Source of the DNA: Acanthococcus lagerstroemiae
Lineage: Eukaryota; Arthropoda; Insecta; Hemiptera; Eriococcidae
Length of the DNA stretch: 64,000 nucleotides
Assembly: GCA_031841125.1 (NCBI GenBank)
Contig: CM063111.1
Span: 55,985,535 to 56,049,534, forward strand
Direction: 5' to 3'
Both the position numbers and the translations under genes were made by a program. How positions within the stretch are numbered: position 1 is the stretch's first letter; each line of letters opens with the position of its first letter. The notes beneath the pieces were generated by a model that saw nothing but the letters and a program-made list of their open reading frames with translations, was not told the origin of the DNA and ran no database searches. Below, in pieces: positions 27,801 to 34,919 of this stretch.

Positions 27801-30800
27801 TTTATATATGGCTTTAAAATTGAACTGAACTATGACTCAGATCACCCATATCTGAAATGACACGCTACTGATCTACTGAAGTGAACTGTGACTGAGATCA
27901 AATATCATACTGGAATAGAAAAAACGATTGCAGTAGGCTCGGCTACTGATAGCCGACCCTAAACATTAACACAGAGGAGTTCCATTTTTAGTATGTCACG
28001 CACTCTAGTGGCTAGTATCCAAAACCATGTAAATCTTAGGAAATGTTAAAATAGATGCTGTTAAGCAAAAACCGCCCACACGACGAAATCTGTTTTTTGA
28101 AAAAAATGTAACATTAAAAGCCAATGAATAATGCCGATTTATGGACATACATAGCGTTTACTGATAAGTTTTTTCTTAACGTGGTTACACATTTTTGTAT
28201 CGGGGGCCCAATTTAAAAAAAAAAAAAAATCTACTTTTTATGCTCTTTCCAACGATACGACAGCTAAACCCTGATGAAAGCAAGGGGAACCTACATCAGT
28301 ATTTTCCCCTAGGAGATGCGTTAGTATCCTTAGTTCAGTTTGGAATAAGACCCCTCAGTTGTTAATGTTATGTTTACATTATTTGATTCATATGGTTAAC
28401 TGGTTAACGGTTCCAGTTATGTTATGGTTCAGCAACATCATTTTGTTATTTTTGTGGTTATGGTTTCATGTATATTTCCATCGGTTAACGTTTATTTAAC
28501 TGTTCTTATTCGGTTAAAGTTTATGGTTTCACTGCTCTGGGCATGATTGGGACCGTGCATCGAAAGAGTCGTCACCTGGCAGTCAAAAATAGAAGCTTTG
28601 AAAGAATGATCATGTGGACGCTGTTTAACAAGAGGGAACTAACCCACATTTGTTAACAAAATGAGTTATTAGTATCGTTGGAAAAAGCGTAAAACGTAGA
28701 ATTTTTCAAAATTGGGCCCCCGATTCAAAAATGTGTACTCACGTTGGGAAAAGCCTATCAGTAAACGCGATGCCATATAGTTTCTACATGGCTCTTGAAC
28801 TTCAAATCACATGTTCTCAAAAAGCGGATTTTGTGGGTTAGTTCCCTTTTGTTAAACAGCGTCCATGTAAGACTATTCAGTATTCAATAGAGATGATAAT
28901 GGTAAACGGAAGACCAAAACTGTTTTTTGGCTACATTTTTTCGATTTTCCTGAAGTAATTAATAATGTGAACATTGTGAAGGTATTCGGAAGTGTAGTAA
29001 TGTGTATTTAACGTGACACAAATTTTTCTCTTTGTTATTTGTCATAAAAAGACATTAATCATCACGATTACTTTACCTCTGTTGGTCGGAGAAAATATAA
29101 TTTTACGAGTCGTACCAAAAATTTTTGAAACCTCTACCAACGTTACGTTAATTATACTATTTAAATGCGAAAAATCATGAAAATTGCTCTGTTTACTCAA
29201 CATCATTTTGATTGCCATTCTTTCAAATTCTTATCACGTAGAGCGATACTAGCGCGCCAGACGTTCGGCCGGTGCCAATTAAAGTTATGTTATTTGATTC
29301 ATTAGCGTTTGGACACTCGTGTAGATGCGCTAGTGTCGTGGAAGAAAATATGATCAGGGTATGTTTACCACAAAAACATGTACAAGTAAAATGAGCTCTA
29401 GCAGCTTCAATATTGTTTTTTATGGAAAACTGAAGAGAACTAAAGTGTTAGCCCTTATCATTTCCTTTCAGATCTTAACTTCAGTTTTTTTGCAGAACAT
29501 TTTTGTCAATGATCATCGTTTCATCCAAATACACCAATCAGCGCGCTGCTTTTCAGTAGGCCGCTAGAGAGCGACCGCGAATACAGTGAATCATTGGGGT
29601 TATGCTATCAGTTTCCCTGGGTTAACAATTACACTACTGAACAAAATGAAATTTTTTGTTTGCACAACGCATTTAAGGAGGTGATTCTTGAGTACTTTTC
29701 AACGCTGAATACAGTGCCGTTGGCCGTGTTTCTCTATCACGTCTAGTTCTTCTGATCAAAAACTATAAAAAATTCAACTAAATGTGTTCAAAAAGAGGTT
29801 TAGGAACTGAATGTGGTCATACTGATTCGTGTTGTTGTGTGTTGCGGTCATGTGTAGTGGTGTGTATTCCGTCTGTTTGTTTTCTGTTATTGTGGTCTGA
29901 TAACACTGATAATATCAGTCAGTGGTACCGCTTATTCCAATGCAAAAACAAAATGGAAACGAATTTCAGTCGTTCAGAACTCCGAATTGTGACGTGATAG
30001 AGAACAATGGGTCGCAGTATCGTGTTCAGCGTTAAAAAGTACCTACCTCAGAATCACCTGTCGAAATGCATTGTGCTAAATAGTTGTTCAGTAGTGTTAT
30101 TTAACCATTGTCTATAGTTTTTTTGTAGAAAAATTGTATGAATTGAGAGTTTTTGCCCATCTCTGATAACGGATACTGTGTTCTGCTACTTATCAAACGG
30201 AGACTTTTCATTGAACACAATATGGTATCCATTATTCAGACATGCAAAACTCTCCCTATTAAGGATAATGGTTATTGTTATGGTTTCATTATTTGGTTAT
30301 ACAGTCAATAGTTACTGTTGAAGGTGCGTTACTATCTCTGTACTGTTAACAGTCATGGCTATGTTATGAATTTCCTTCGATCAGCTGCTTGGTTTGACTG
30401 CTCTAGCTGAAACTACAAAATAATCTAGTGGATACTGTTACTATCAATAAGTAGCAAGAAAATCGAATAATAAAGCTATCCATAGTATGATAGTATCGTA
30501 ACACCGTGTGCCTCTTTCGTATTCATTGAGTTTCGTTGTTCTCCCGCAGGTAGCGAGCGAAGTCGAAGTGATTTCGACCACCACCGACACCAGACCGTTT
30601 GCCTGCGAATTTCCGGATTGCTTAGCGGTAATGCACGTTTTCTTTGTGTCTCCGCGCTTAATCCGTGATCTAGTTAGTCCGAAAAGCTGGCTTACCAACT
30701 GCGTGTTTTTCTCGTTTCTTTTTTGCAGAGATTCAACTCACGGGCGGCGCTGAACGGCCACAATCGAATACACGGGGGCTCGGTGGACAGATGGCGAATG

Positions 30801-32694
30801 GTGACGCCGACCTCGTTCAGCGGTGCCAGCAGCACTTGCAGTTCGGACGCGGCCGAAGAATTCCCTTGTAAACTTTGCGGAAAGTAAGCAACGCAATTAA
30901 GTGCACACAATACTGTAATTATGTAATAGAAAACCCCAGTCAGGAAAGTTCGCTCTCTCGTCCCTGTTGTGGTCTCGAAAGTTTGCCGTAATCGCGCCAC
31001 CATTTCACGTGGCGAAGTGGAGCCGGAGCTCGCGCGAACATAGACGTCGTGTAATTTAATGCGCGGCTCTGCGTCCGCTTCGCCGTAATAATATTTCCAG
31101 ATTTAGCGCGCGTAAATGTCATTAATTACGTTGTTGGCTTCGGGCAGGGGACGTATACGTAATAATTCGTATATTTCGAGCGGCAATCTATTAATATCGC
31201 AAATATTCTCATAATATACATAGATATGAGAGAGAGAGAGAGAGAGAGAGAGATCACCCTGCGAGAATTCGCAGTGCATTGTCTGGAAAGGTGGGGTGTT
31301 GTGCTCGAATGAGGTAACTACAGAATACAGAGTACACGGTCATTTGAAATTGGGGGAAATAGATGACAGGGGAGAGGTGAATAAGCCCATAAACAATATA
31401 ACTCTGTGAAGTGATAAAGTAGCTGGAGAAGATAATTATTATATACATACATAAAGTCTGTGATCTCTGTGTTAAAAAGTAATAATTCTTAACGAGAATA
31501 TCTTGAACTCCATTTTGAGCAGTTCTAATCCAGATACAAGAAAATTGCTAAGAACCTTTTTATGGGAAATATAATGGACAATCTATTGCAAATGAAAAAA
31601 GTAGCTTAAGAGGGCAAATTTCACCGGAAATTGAAAAAATGTGAACATTTTCTGATGTAATTTGCACTAAAATTACTTTTATGAACACCTTGTTGAACCG
31701 ATTCCGACCATTTTTTTCGGTGGTTACCACAACTGCCTTCTACTATTACCTACTGTTACTATTTTTCTGTACCATCTCCAGGCGTGAGAAGAAGAAAAAA
31801 ATTTTGAAGATAGAAAACTTTTCAAAATTTAATCATAACTCAGACCCTTCAAAAGTAAGAGTATACAAACATATGTACATATTGTCGGGGTAGGTTGCCT
31901 CCTTACCATTTTGAAGGGGGGTCATTGCAAAAGAGACACCCTGCATCTTTATTGGTCAAAACTTAAGGGAACTAGGCTCCAGTTCTTGGCGGATTAGTTT
32001 TTGACGTCTTTCATTTGGATCATCCACTGCCTTTCTCTTCACCCTATTACTGAGTTGCTGTCGAATCATAACATCTGCCGGGTCAGCTGGGTGATTATGC
32101 TCCAACTTCTGCTCTACGGGTTTACCATCACAATTTATTTTTATAAATGTCGAACACCCTTTTTTTTAGCACCGCACTACTTTTCAATATCGTTTGCTAA
32201 AAATTTGTGAAAGCGAAATTTAAAATGTTCGATACCTTGTAATGATTTGCTTTCTTCATTATACATTCTGATGTGACCAGTTTTACACTTCAAACAGAAC
32301 TAAATTAATGTTCTTTCTCAAATTAACTCAACAGTCCTAATAAAAATAAGTAAGTCGCGTATTATGTTCTCTTTGCAAAAGACCCGGTTTTCGTGTCAAT
32401 CCATGTACCTGGTAGGTGTTAATTGCAGTGGCCGCAATTCGAACCTCTCATTCCATTCTATCGGTCACAATCCAGACATTGTTTTTCCACACCCCCCCCC
32501 CCGGTATCGCCTTTTACCCTAATTTGACGAGAAATTAGCGTCTTCGTTTGCTGCAAAATATGGTCAATTTTTTCTTCTTATTTTTTCGCAGAGTGTTCAG
32601 CAAAATCAAGAGCAGATCGGCGCATATGAAATCACATAGACCCTCGGAAACGGAGCACAAGAAATCAAAATTAGATTTACAAAAGCCCGACTAA
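2566..32694 (+). CDS. TRERF1-like: ELM2-SANT C2H2 zinc-finger corepressor of the TRERF1/MIDEAS/ZNF541 family, 10 exons, 5' partial
   Basis: I join exons 2566-2749, 2840-4086, 4201-4403, 23065-23262, 23464-23567, 23711-23875, 25012-25164, 30550-30627, 30729-30883 and 32592-32694. Every intron is GT-AG, phases match at all nine junctions, and the joined frame gives 862 residues before TAA. The first exon starts in mid-codon behind an acceptor, so the N-terminus lies upstream of the window. Order: Ser/Pro-rich region, acidic NITLH-type repeats (about residues 286-450), a basic block with a PMLNP..NSAGLYW motif (about 500-535), ELM2 (about 569-650), SANT (about 673-722), finger 1 (C770, C775, H788, H792) and finger 2 (C824, C827, H840, H844). 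In vertebrates this family recruits HDAC1/2 through ELM2-SANT (MIDEAS in the MiDAC complex); nuclear HDAC recruitment here is inferred from family membership. The fingers make it closer to TRERF1/ZNF541 in architecture. Which vertebrate paralogue it matches best cannot be settled by eye. Confidence 0.9.
2840..4086 (+). CDS. TRERF1-like: Exon b: large low-complexity exon with acidic NITLH-type repeats
   Basis: This 1,247-bp exon follows a 90-bp intron (acceptor TGTCCACAG) and ends at donor GAG|GTAATT in phase 2. It is much more GC-rich than its surroundings. The first half is Ser/Pro/Gln-rich (SPLPSPSFTYPTPPASQ, then repeated PSPSPLS). The second half (about 3510-4000) contains about 15 degenerate copies of a five-residue core, [ND]-[IVM]-[TS]-[LF]-[HYQ], each followed by acidic Asp/Glu/Asn residues and spaced about 9-15 residues apart. 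It is probably intrinsically disordered. I know of no domain matching the repeat. Confidence 0.88.
4201..4403 (+). CDS. TRERF1-like: Exon c: basic linker with conserved PMLNP..NSAGLYW motif
   Basis: The acceptor is a T-run followed by TTTGCACACAG, and the donor is AAG|GTAAGT in phase 1. It encodes a Lys/Arg/His-rich block (NNRKRHLSDDYKHKFPQRSR) followed by YTPCPMLNPLRNSAGLYW. A tyrosine-proline-rich segment of this type lies just N-terminal to ELM2 in vertebrate TRERF1 and MIDEAS. The exon is separated from the ELM2 exon by an 18.7-kb intron. Confidence 0.87.
4497..4800. repeat. Degenerate minisatellite of AGTTACCC-type units
   Basis: There are three imperfect copies of an 85-125 bp unit beginning AGTTACCCATTT and ending CTTGGTTCCCCTTTAGTTAC, starting near 4497, 4582 and 4704. 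A shorter internal motif, CAGTTACCCT, recurs in each. It lies in the 18.7-kb intron. Confidence 0.75.
5070..5400. repeat. Dispersed repeat, copy 1
   Basis: The segment from CTGCGTCGCCACACGTAC to GATACTCGAAAGG recurs at about 13828-14070 with indels and substitutions. The following GGGGGTGCGGTGTC...ATACGTCCC part recurs in inverted orientation at about 20815-20885. It is probably an old SINE-like or non-autonomous family; I do not recognise it. Confidence 0.6.
5645..5985 (-). repeat. tRNA-derived repeat inserted in the mariner relic
   Basis: The complement of 5760-5835 carries an A-box-like TGGCCGAGTGG and a B-box GGTTCGATTCC with tRNA-like spacing. The flanking sequence on both sides matches a longer copy at 36995-37552. 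The match begins at ACTACTTGATCAGAAAGG and ends at AAGACAAGACTGTGAT. It looks like a SINE, or a MITE that has captured a tRNA-like segment. Confidence 0.75.
5990..6424 (+). pseudogene. Mariner transposase pseudogene (central catalytic part deleted)
   Basis: ICRTDELVYADRSLKIREIA aligns with the DNA-binding region of mariner transposases. After a frameshift, LPKQLTPQHKPKRSG joins directly to the PSHSFDLALSDYYL segment of the C-terminal catalytic end. The intervening residues, including the first two catalytic aspartate regions, are absent. The residual third motif reads ALSDYY. Confidence 0.85.
6524..7349. other. No gene; old repeat fragments only
   Basis: There is an AG-rich patch near 6541-6570. 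A segment at 6740-6815 (TTTCGGTGGTTGTCGTAACT) resembles 31700-31760, so it is probably a dispersed repeat. Nothing codes here. Confidence 0.5.
7971..8528 (-). pseudogene. Reverse transcriptase domain of the RTE-like element
   Basis: The 185-residue open segment contains, in order, QAGFKKGYSTVDQI, LLIDFQKAFDSIS (motif A aspartate), INRGVKQGDPLSTNLF (motif B), LRFADDVASIA (motif C, the catalytic ADD) and INATKTIL. Upstream the frame breaks near 8575, and downstream the sequence continues in another frame (7543-8000). Confidence 0.85.
9422..10180 (-). pseudogene. APE-type endonuclease of the RTE-like element, split by a microsatellite
   Basis: The segment reads DDKEIEEFYELLQKTIEDE, then an Arg-Glu run from the TC/GA microsatellite, then FYTIIMGDLNVQ, NGHNSIGK, NGEYLLNF, WTWFSPDS and LDYLICNDIR. 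Upstream, in another frame, ITEVRSISERISLLKL and DGNYLFYSG extend the domain to about 10050-10180. The microsatellite preserves the frame. Confidence 0.8.
9743..9808. repeat. (TC)33 microsatellite
   Basis: A pure TC run, reading as (GA)n on the sense strand of the LINE and as alternating Arg-Glu in its endonuclease frame. Confidence 0.98.
10408..11190. repeat. Direct repeat pair, first copy interrupted by a hAT-like insertion
   Basis: The segment from GGACAAACTGCGTTTTG through AATGGAAGGAA and then CACTAGCG..GTCGGATTCGTCG is split between 10421-10501 and 10951-11045. A second uninterrupted copy lies at 11060-11190. The second copy serves as an empty-site reference for the 10502-10950 insertion. 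Confidence 0.75.
10502..10950. mobile_element. 449-bp hAT-like MITE
   Basis: Ends are TAGAGTTGGG on the left and TAGCGTTGAT (inverse) on the right, flanked by AAGGAAAT and AAGGAAAC, an 8-bp target duplication with one mismatch. Inside are inverted GAAGTACTTC-rich arms. It interrupts a direct repeat whose partner at 11060-11190 lacks it, which independently supports the boundaries. Confidence 0.8.
11191..13827. other. Intronic sequence, no gene recognised
   Basis: I found only short unmatched open frames. A small tandem repeat of AATTGCATA..AACGCCGTAAAT lies at 12325-12410. TTCAATG is repeated at 12960-12980. Around 12780-12810 is GGGGCTGAAGG..CCCCCC, which looks like a transposon end fragment. 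Confidence 0.45.
13828..14070. repeat. Dispersed repeat, copy 2
   Basis: It matches 5075-5320 over CTGCGTCGCCACACGTAC, GGGGTCCCATGG and AATGGGGGCT through GATACTCGAAAG, in the same orientation and clearly diverged. Confidence 0.6.
14332..14675. mobile_element. Candidate MITE with CAGGGTGT ends
   Basis: The left end CAGGGTGTTTAGC and right end GTAGACACCCTG are inverse to each other apart from a few bases. ATTGGACTTTTATTGGA motifs lie near both ends in direct orientation. I could not find a convincing target duplication. Confidence 0.5.
14897..14970. repeat. Three 20-bp tandem repeats
   Basis: GGAGAGTGAGGTAAAAACC occurs twice and a GAAGTAAAAA variant once, followed by an inverse TTTTTACCTCAC that could pair with them. 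Confidence 0.8.
15205..15414 (+). pseudogene. cob: NUMT: nuclear copy of the 5' end of mitochondrial cytochrome b
   Basis: With the invertebrate mitochondrial code the 70 codons are open and read KTPSNLYSLWNIGSLISLL, then LILFQIFIGLILSMNY, then YYNVNYGWLIRNI. This matches the conserved N-terminal cytochrome b pattern P-x-N-x-x-x-x-W-N-x-G-S-L ... Q-x-x-x-G-L ... V-N-Y-G-W-L-I-R. Two in-frame TGA codons (15262, 15397) fall exactly on conserved tryptophans. They would be stops in the nucleus, so it cannot be functional here. Homology stops where the sequence turns C/T-rich after 15414. The AT-rich 15120-15204 may also be mitochondrial, but I could not assign it. Confidence 0.87.
15420..15660 (+). 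repeat. Possible 3' tail of a LINE-like element
   Basis: A pyrimidine-rich tract (TGTGTGTCTGTCTGTC) is followed by repeated TTTTATTTTACTATTATTTT, then GGCCGTGTGGCTGTGTGGAG and a terminal AATAAATAAAATAAAATAA. The layout resembles the 3' UTR of insect LINEs, but no coding part is attached. Confidence 0.4.
15706..16463. mobile_element. 758-bp hAT-like MITE with perfect 8-bp TSD
   Basis: Ends are CAGTGGCGGAAC and, inverted, CAATGGCGGAAC. CAAGAATA flanks both sides (15698-15705 and 16464-16471). No transposase is visible. A second inverted-repeat element (16051-16409) is inserted in it. Confidence 0.88.
16051..16409. mobile_element. 359-bp MITE nested inside the hAT-like MITE
   Basis: Its 30-bp terminal inverted repeats are perfect, starting AGCGCTTTCTAGACGGTCAA on both strands, and TAA flanks each end. 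A 3-bp TWA-type duplication suggests a PIF/Harbinger relative. The interior holds many CAATATTNTTGAC motifs in both orientations. Confidence 0.85.
16472..17489. other. Intronic sequence, no gene recognised
   Basis: Only a short palindromic AAGTGAGC / GCTCACTT pair at 16940-17030 stands out, resembling termini of the small MITE family near 36.5 kb. No coding homology was seen. Confidence 0.45.
17495..18270. repeat. Left arm of a large inverted repeat
   Basis: It includes two tandem subunits of about 225 bp with GACCAAAATGCA..ACATAAAATGTTCC and GATAATCGCA. The whole arm matches 20650-21560 in inverse orientation with moderate divergence. Outer and inner ends (GCGTAC..TGAG and CAACAATTTGC..CATAAGATAT) are both shared. 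Confidence 0.8.
18271..19422. other. Spacer within the inverted repeat, no gene recognised
   Basis: AT-rich. A fragment at 18790-18840 (AACAGCACAATATTATACCC, AGAGACCGGATTC) resembles the inner ends of the arms in inverse orientation, suggesting a third partial copy. Confidence 0.45.
19423..19597. mobile_element. 175-bp palindromic MITE with 5-bp TSD
   Basis: The element is almost one hairpin: the left arm GTAGGGCTCTATAGTTTCAC... matches the inverse of the right arm over about 80 bases with very few mismatches. CAATT flanks both ends (418-422 and 598-602 after 19000). High arm identity suggests recent insertion or gene conversion. Confidence 0.9.
20645..21560. repeat. Right arm of the large inverted repeat
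   Basis: This is the inverse counterpart of 17495-18270, containing the same two tandem subunits (TTTTGGTCCTGAAGT, GCGATTATCTCG). A small stretch (20815-20885) also matches the dispersed repeat at 5330-5400 inverted. No coding region is recognised in either arm. Confidence 0.8.
21814..22956. mobile_element. Inverted-repeat element of about 1.1 kb
   Basis: TGTGACCTGGAATCATGAAA near 21826 recurs inverted as TTTCATGATTCCAGGTCACA near 22930. Internal inverse matches (GAATGCGTCCAT, AGGGCCTAAGT) extend the pairing. Exact ends and target duplication are unclear. A hAT-like MITE is nested in it. Confidence 0.7.
22453..22623. mobile_element. 171-bp hAT-like MITE
   Basis: Ends CAGGGGCGTA and TACGCCACTG are inverse with one or two mismatches, flanked by CATGCTCT and CATGCTTT, an 8-bp duplication with one mismatch. 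Confidence 0.78.
23065..23262 (+). CDS. TRERF1-like: Exon d: N-terminal half of the ELM2 domain
   Basis: The acceptor TTTTCCAG at 23057-23064 restores the split alanine codon from exon c. Residues include PHINIGPHFQASI and EDVVWEPA, the opening of an ELM2 domain, where the invariant Gly-Phe-Gln core and the (L/V)W-P segment are typical. The exon ends one base into a leucine codon at donor AGC|GTAAGA. Confidence 0.92.
23464..23567 (+). CDS. TRERF1-like: Exon e: C-terminal half of the ELM2 domain
   Basis: This 104-bp exon lies between acceptor TTTTGCAG and donor CAC|GTACGA. It encodes DMYLEFACCAALPGGGRNKE followed by YALHVLHLCQGNIH. The PGGG.NKE.ALH.LH..GNI signature is diagnostic of ELM2 in the TRERF1/MIDEAS/ZNF541 group. 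The phase (1 in, 0 out) fits exons d and f exactly. Confidence 0.93.
23711..23875 (+). CDS. TRERF1-like: Exon f: ELM2-SANT linker and first part of the SANT domain
   Basis: Acceptor GTTGGTACAG and donor CAC|GTAAGA enclose 55 complete codons. After EAVLKLMQSKLHVPADHPLL comes YPENDAWTAEEIDSFQRSIV and FDKNFTRIAQH. The W-T-x-E-E start and F..Aiv...K(N/D)F helix pattern is a SANT/Myb-like repeat. In the family this helix bundle contacts the histone deacetylase. Confidence 0.92.
23915..24500 (-). mobile_element. Jockey-like LINE fragment in an intron, antisense to the gene
   Basis: On the minus strand, SLGNKRLLYNAVIKNWTYGV, PVWGTASPSNIRSIEQRKN and NANRYLRNDDIHKDLQSPF match the C-terminal region of Jockey-clade reverse transcriptase polyproteins. 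Upstream in a shifted frame, RAGVSQASVLRPLLYVLYPS is the equivalent of the AGVPQGSVLGPLLY motif, and a degraded ADD region follows. It is 5'-truncated and frameshifted. It lies in the intron between the two SANT exons. Confidence 0.85.
25012..25164 (+). CDS. TRERF1-like: Exon g: end of the SANT domain
   Basis: Acceptor CTGTTCGCAG and donor AAT|GTAAGA enclose 51 codons. VETKTAKQCVQFYYLWKKAC is the third SANT helix with the expected C-V-(Q/E)-(F/Y)-Y-Y-x-W-K-K pattern. The following EEYKRYRLNWRRIREMNFEK is basic. The preceding intron carries a Jockey-like fragment in the opposite orientation. Confidence 0.92.
25610..26500. repeat. Tandem duplication of a unit of about 470-490 bp
   Basis: GGCGTCTTATTTGTAACCAC at 25620 recurs as GCGTCTTATTTGTAACCACT at 26115. 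AATAATCCAGTTTTGC and GTGACGTCAAA..TTGTATGTTTA also recur, and CTCCTATAAACT..GC recurs at 26052 and 26515. The two units differ by indels. Confidence 0.75.
26560..26745. repeat. Two 90-bp tandem palindromic modules
   Basis: GAAGCGCGTTATTCGCTCG-like and CACGAATAACGCGCTTC-like halves alternate twice, each pair separated by a short spacer and bounded by GTTGCAA / TTGCAAC. They can form two adjacent hairpins. Confidence 0.7.
26750..28050. other. Intronic sequence, no gene recognised
   Basis: Only short open frames without homology and no clear repeat boundaries were seen. Confidence 0.4.
28051..28300. mobile_element. Degraded copy of the GGACGC MITE family
   Basis: It shares ATGCTGTTAAGC, ACATAGCGTTTACTGATAAG, ACACATTTTTGTATCGGGGG and CTCTTTCCAACGATAC with the copies at 28616, 33258 and 33626, but its ends are eroded. 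Confidence 0.6.
28616..28864. mobile_element. 249-bp MITE, GGACGC family, inverted orientation
   Basis: Ends are GGACGCTGTTTAACA and GCGTCC inverse, with ATGT on both sides (4-bp duplication). The body is the inverse of the copies near 33.3 and 33.7 kb (ATCGTTGGAAA, AATTGGGCCCCCGATTC). Confidence 0.87.
28865..30549. other. Intronic sequence, no gene recognised
   Basis: GGTTAAC/GTTATG-rich simple stretches occur at 30230-30370 (and upstream at 28370-28520). The acceptor polypyrimidine tract precedes exon h. No other structure is supported. Confidence 0.4.
30550..30627 (+). CDS. TRERF1-like: Exon h: first half of zinc finger 1
   Basis: This 78-bp, phase 0-0 exon has acceptor CTCCCGCAG and donor GCG|GTAATG. 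It ends FACEFPDCLA, giving the two cysteines (C-x4-C) of a C2H2 finger whose histidines lie in the next exon. It is separated from exon g by a 5.4-kb intron. Confidence 0.88.
30729..30883 (+). CDS. TRERF1-like: Exon i: second half of finger 1 and start of finger 2
   Basis: The acceptor is TTTTTTGCAG after a 101-bp intron; the donor is AA|GTAAGC in phase 2. RFNSRAALNGHNRIH completes finger 1 (H-x3-H). A Ser/Thr-rich spacer follows, then EEFPCKLCGK, the knuckle of finger 2. Splitting both fingers across introns is a useful signature for orthology tests. Confidence 0.9.
30884..32591. other. Intron between exons i and j, with a GA microsatellite
   Basis: 31228-31252 is a (GA)n run. A segment near 31700-31760 resembles 6740-6815. 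The intron ends in a T-rich tract and TTTTTTCGCAG. No coding homology was seen. Confidence 0.6.
32592..32694 (+). CDS. TRERF1-like: Exon j: end of finger 2 and C-terminus
   Basis: The acceptor TTTTTTCGCAG completes the lysine codon. VFSKIKSRSAHMKSHR closes finger 2 with H-x3-H, and the protein ends in a basic tail, HKKSKLDLQKPD, followed by TAA at 32692-32694. The KSRSAHMKSH string closely resembles the last finger of vertebrate family members. Confidence 0.92.
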
Positions 32695-33257
32695 GTTAAC
32701 TGAAACTGATCGACAGGCAAGTCGCTAATTGGTCATTCAAGAAAACCGTGTGATAAGGTTAGACACTGTATTTCTCATTCGGTATCTTCCTCTCCTTGCT
32801 CATTCTAGCTTTCGTAGGTATTATAATTCTTCCTCTTTACGTGTTTTAAATTTTTCTCTTTTTTTATTTACATAATTCCTTATTGTAAAAGAATTTTAGC
32901 GTGTATAGTACCTTCAGTTACATGTTATTTTATATGATTTTTGTTTTTTGTTTCCTCTGTCGTGATCTCAACTTTAGTAAAAAAAAATAGGGAAAAAAGT
33001 GAAATTTCCATTCTTTCAATCAAAGCAATATTTGAAAATTGGTTGTACCGCTTGTATACCTTTTATTAGACTAGTACGATACGTACGTGCGGTAACTGCG
33101 TGTATAATCCAGGGTTGTTCCTCTACGCGTAAAAAAAGTTTCCTCACGTTACCTGTAAAATAACGTAGAATAATGTTTTAAATTTAAAATTACGTAGAAA
33201 AACTCAATCGCGTAGAATAATGTAGAATAACGACTGATAACAATGATAAGGTGATGT

Positions 33258-33506
33258 GGACGCTATCCAGCAAAAGGGAACCAACTAGCAGAATCCGCTT
33301 TTTGAGAACACGTGATTCGAAATTCAAGAGCCATGTACAAACTATATGACATAGCGTTTACTGATAGGCTTTTTTCAACGTGAGTACACATTTTTGAATC
33401 GGGTGCCCAATTTTGAAAAATTCTACTTTTTACACTCTTTCCAACGATACTAATAACTCATTTAGTTTACAAATGTTGGTTGGTTCCCTTTTGCTGAATA
33501 GCGTCC
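33258..33506. mobile_element. 249-bp MITE, GGACGC family, copy in the nest
   Basis: Ends are GGACGCTATCCAGC and GCTGAATAGCGTCC, with ATGT duplicated on both sides. The body is shared with 28616-28864 (inverted) and 33626-33877. Confidence 0.87.
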
Positions 33507-33626
33507 ATGTAGCCTGTAATCTTCAATTTAATCTTATTAAGTAATGGAAAATATACAGCACATTGAATGACAAAGTAGCAGTATTGAAAATATTGAGCAG
33601 TATTAAAAGGTGTGGAACAAGTAAAT

Positions 33627-33876
33627 GGACGCTGTTAAGCGTAAGGGAACCAACAGCAAAATCTGTTTTTTTCAGAACACGCGATTCGAAGTTCTAAAGA
33701 GCCATGTGGAAACTATACAACATAAAATTGACTGATAAGCTTTTCTCAACGCGAGTACACAGTTTTGCATCGGGGGCCCAATTTTGAAAAATTGCACTTT
33801 CACGCGCTTTCCAACGATACTAATAACTCATTTTGTTTACAAATGTTGGTTGGTTCCCTTACGCTTAACAGCGTCC
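33627..33876. mobile_element. 250-bp MITE, GGACGC family, second copy in the nest
   Basis: Ends are GGACGCTGTTAAGCGTAAGG and its inverse, the cleanest terminal repeats of the family, flanked by AAAT on both sides. It has the same orientation as the copy 120 bp upstream. Confidence 0.9.
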
Positions 33877-34517
33877 AAATGGAATAAAAGAACGGTAAAA
33901 TGGTAACTTAGCAGTATTGAAAATATTAAGCACTTTAAAAAAATTGGAAAATAAAAGAATAGTAAATTTTATATAACGATTAAGCTAAAACCCCTACTGT
34001 ACAAATAGCGGTTTTGTTACTTTTGCAAGTCGTCCCCTCTTTCTCTTCTGCCCAAGCGATACATTTTTAGTCTCAGCAGAGAGTGTCGGGTTTAGGACGG
34101 CTGCCGCTGCGTGCAAAATTTTTCTTGCCGCCCTTGGCCCAAACTGTAAAAAGTGAGCTTTCAACGCTCTGTGGTAAATTATAGAACCCTCTTTTTTAGT
34201 ACTCTCAGTCCCAGTATAGTCAAACATTAAGTATAATACTTCTTTTATAGTATTCTGCTGTGTCTCGGTTATATTAGGTACTCCGAGTAGATGCTTACAA
34301 GTAAAGTGTTTGAAAAAGTAGGGGCCGGAGCACGACGACCAGTCTTCACATGTTCTGGTGATTCAAATACCTTCTGTTGTGATAAACTTACTGTGTATAA
34401 CATTCTTCATAAATGTACTGTTCATACAGTTTAAATGATCAGTTCAATGTTCTAACCATCTTTACTGCTCCGTTATGCTCTTCCAATGTTCCCCGGTTAT
34501 TGTGTTAATATTCTTTT

Positions 34518-34870
34518 ATTCTACAGATGATAGAAAAGTACGATTTTAATCACAGTTTTTAGGAGCTAAAGTGACTGTTTGAGTGCGTCATAATTTTAAA
34601 GAACAGAAACGTGACGTGTCACAAGAAAAAGGCCTGAATGTTCATTTACCACTAAGACCTTCTTCTTGGACACGTCGCAAGTGATATTTAATGAAATTTT
34701 AAATGTCTAGGGAATTAATGTGTTCGACATAACAGCTGTTCTATAATATGTTTCGGCGCATGCGCGTTTCTATACTGACAGCTCAACGATAACTGATAAC
34801 ATGATAGCTCATTACGTGTTTTAATGTTCCAGATTTGTTCTTGTTCGTGGTTTCCTCTCATCTGTAGAAT
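34518..34870. mobile_element. CTACAGATGA-family MITE, copy A
   Basis: Ends ATTCTACAGATGA and TCATCTGTAGAAT are inverse. The interior (TTTTTAGGAGCTAAAGTGAC, GCATGCGCGTTTCTA) is shared with three more copies at 34892-36462 (split), 37682-38029 (inverted) and 38367-38725. Confidence 0.85.
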
Positions 34871-34919
34871 TGAACGTCATATTATACTATTATTCTATAG
34901 ATGATGGTAAAGTACAATT

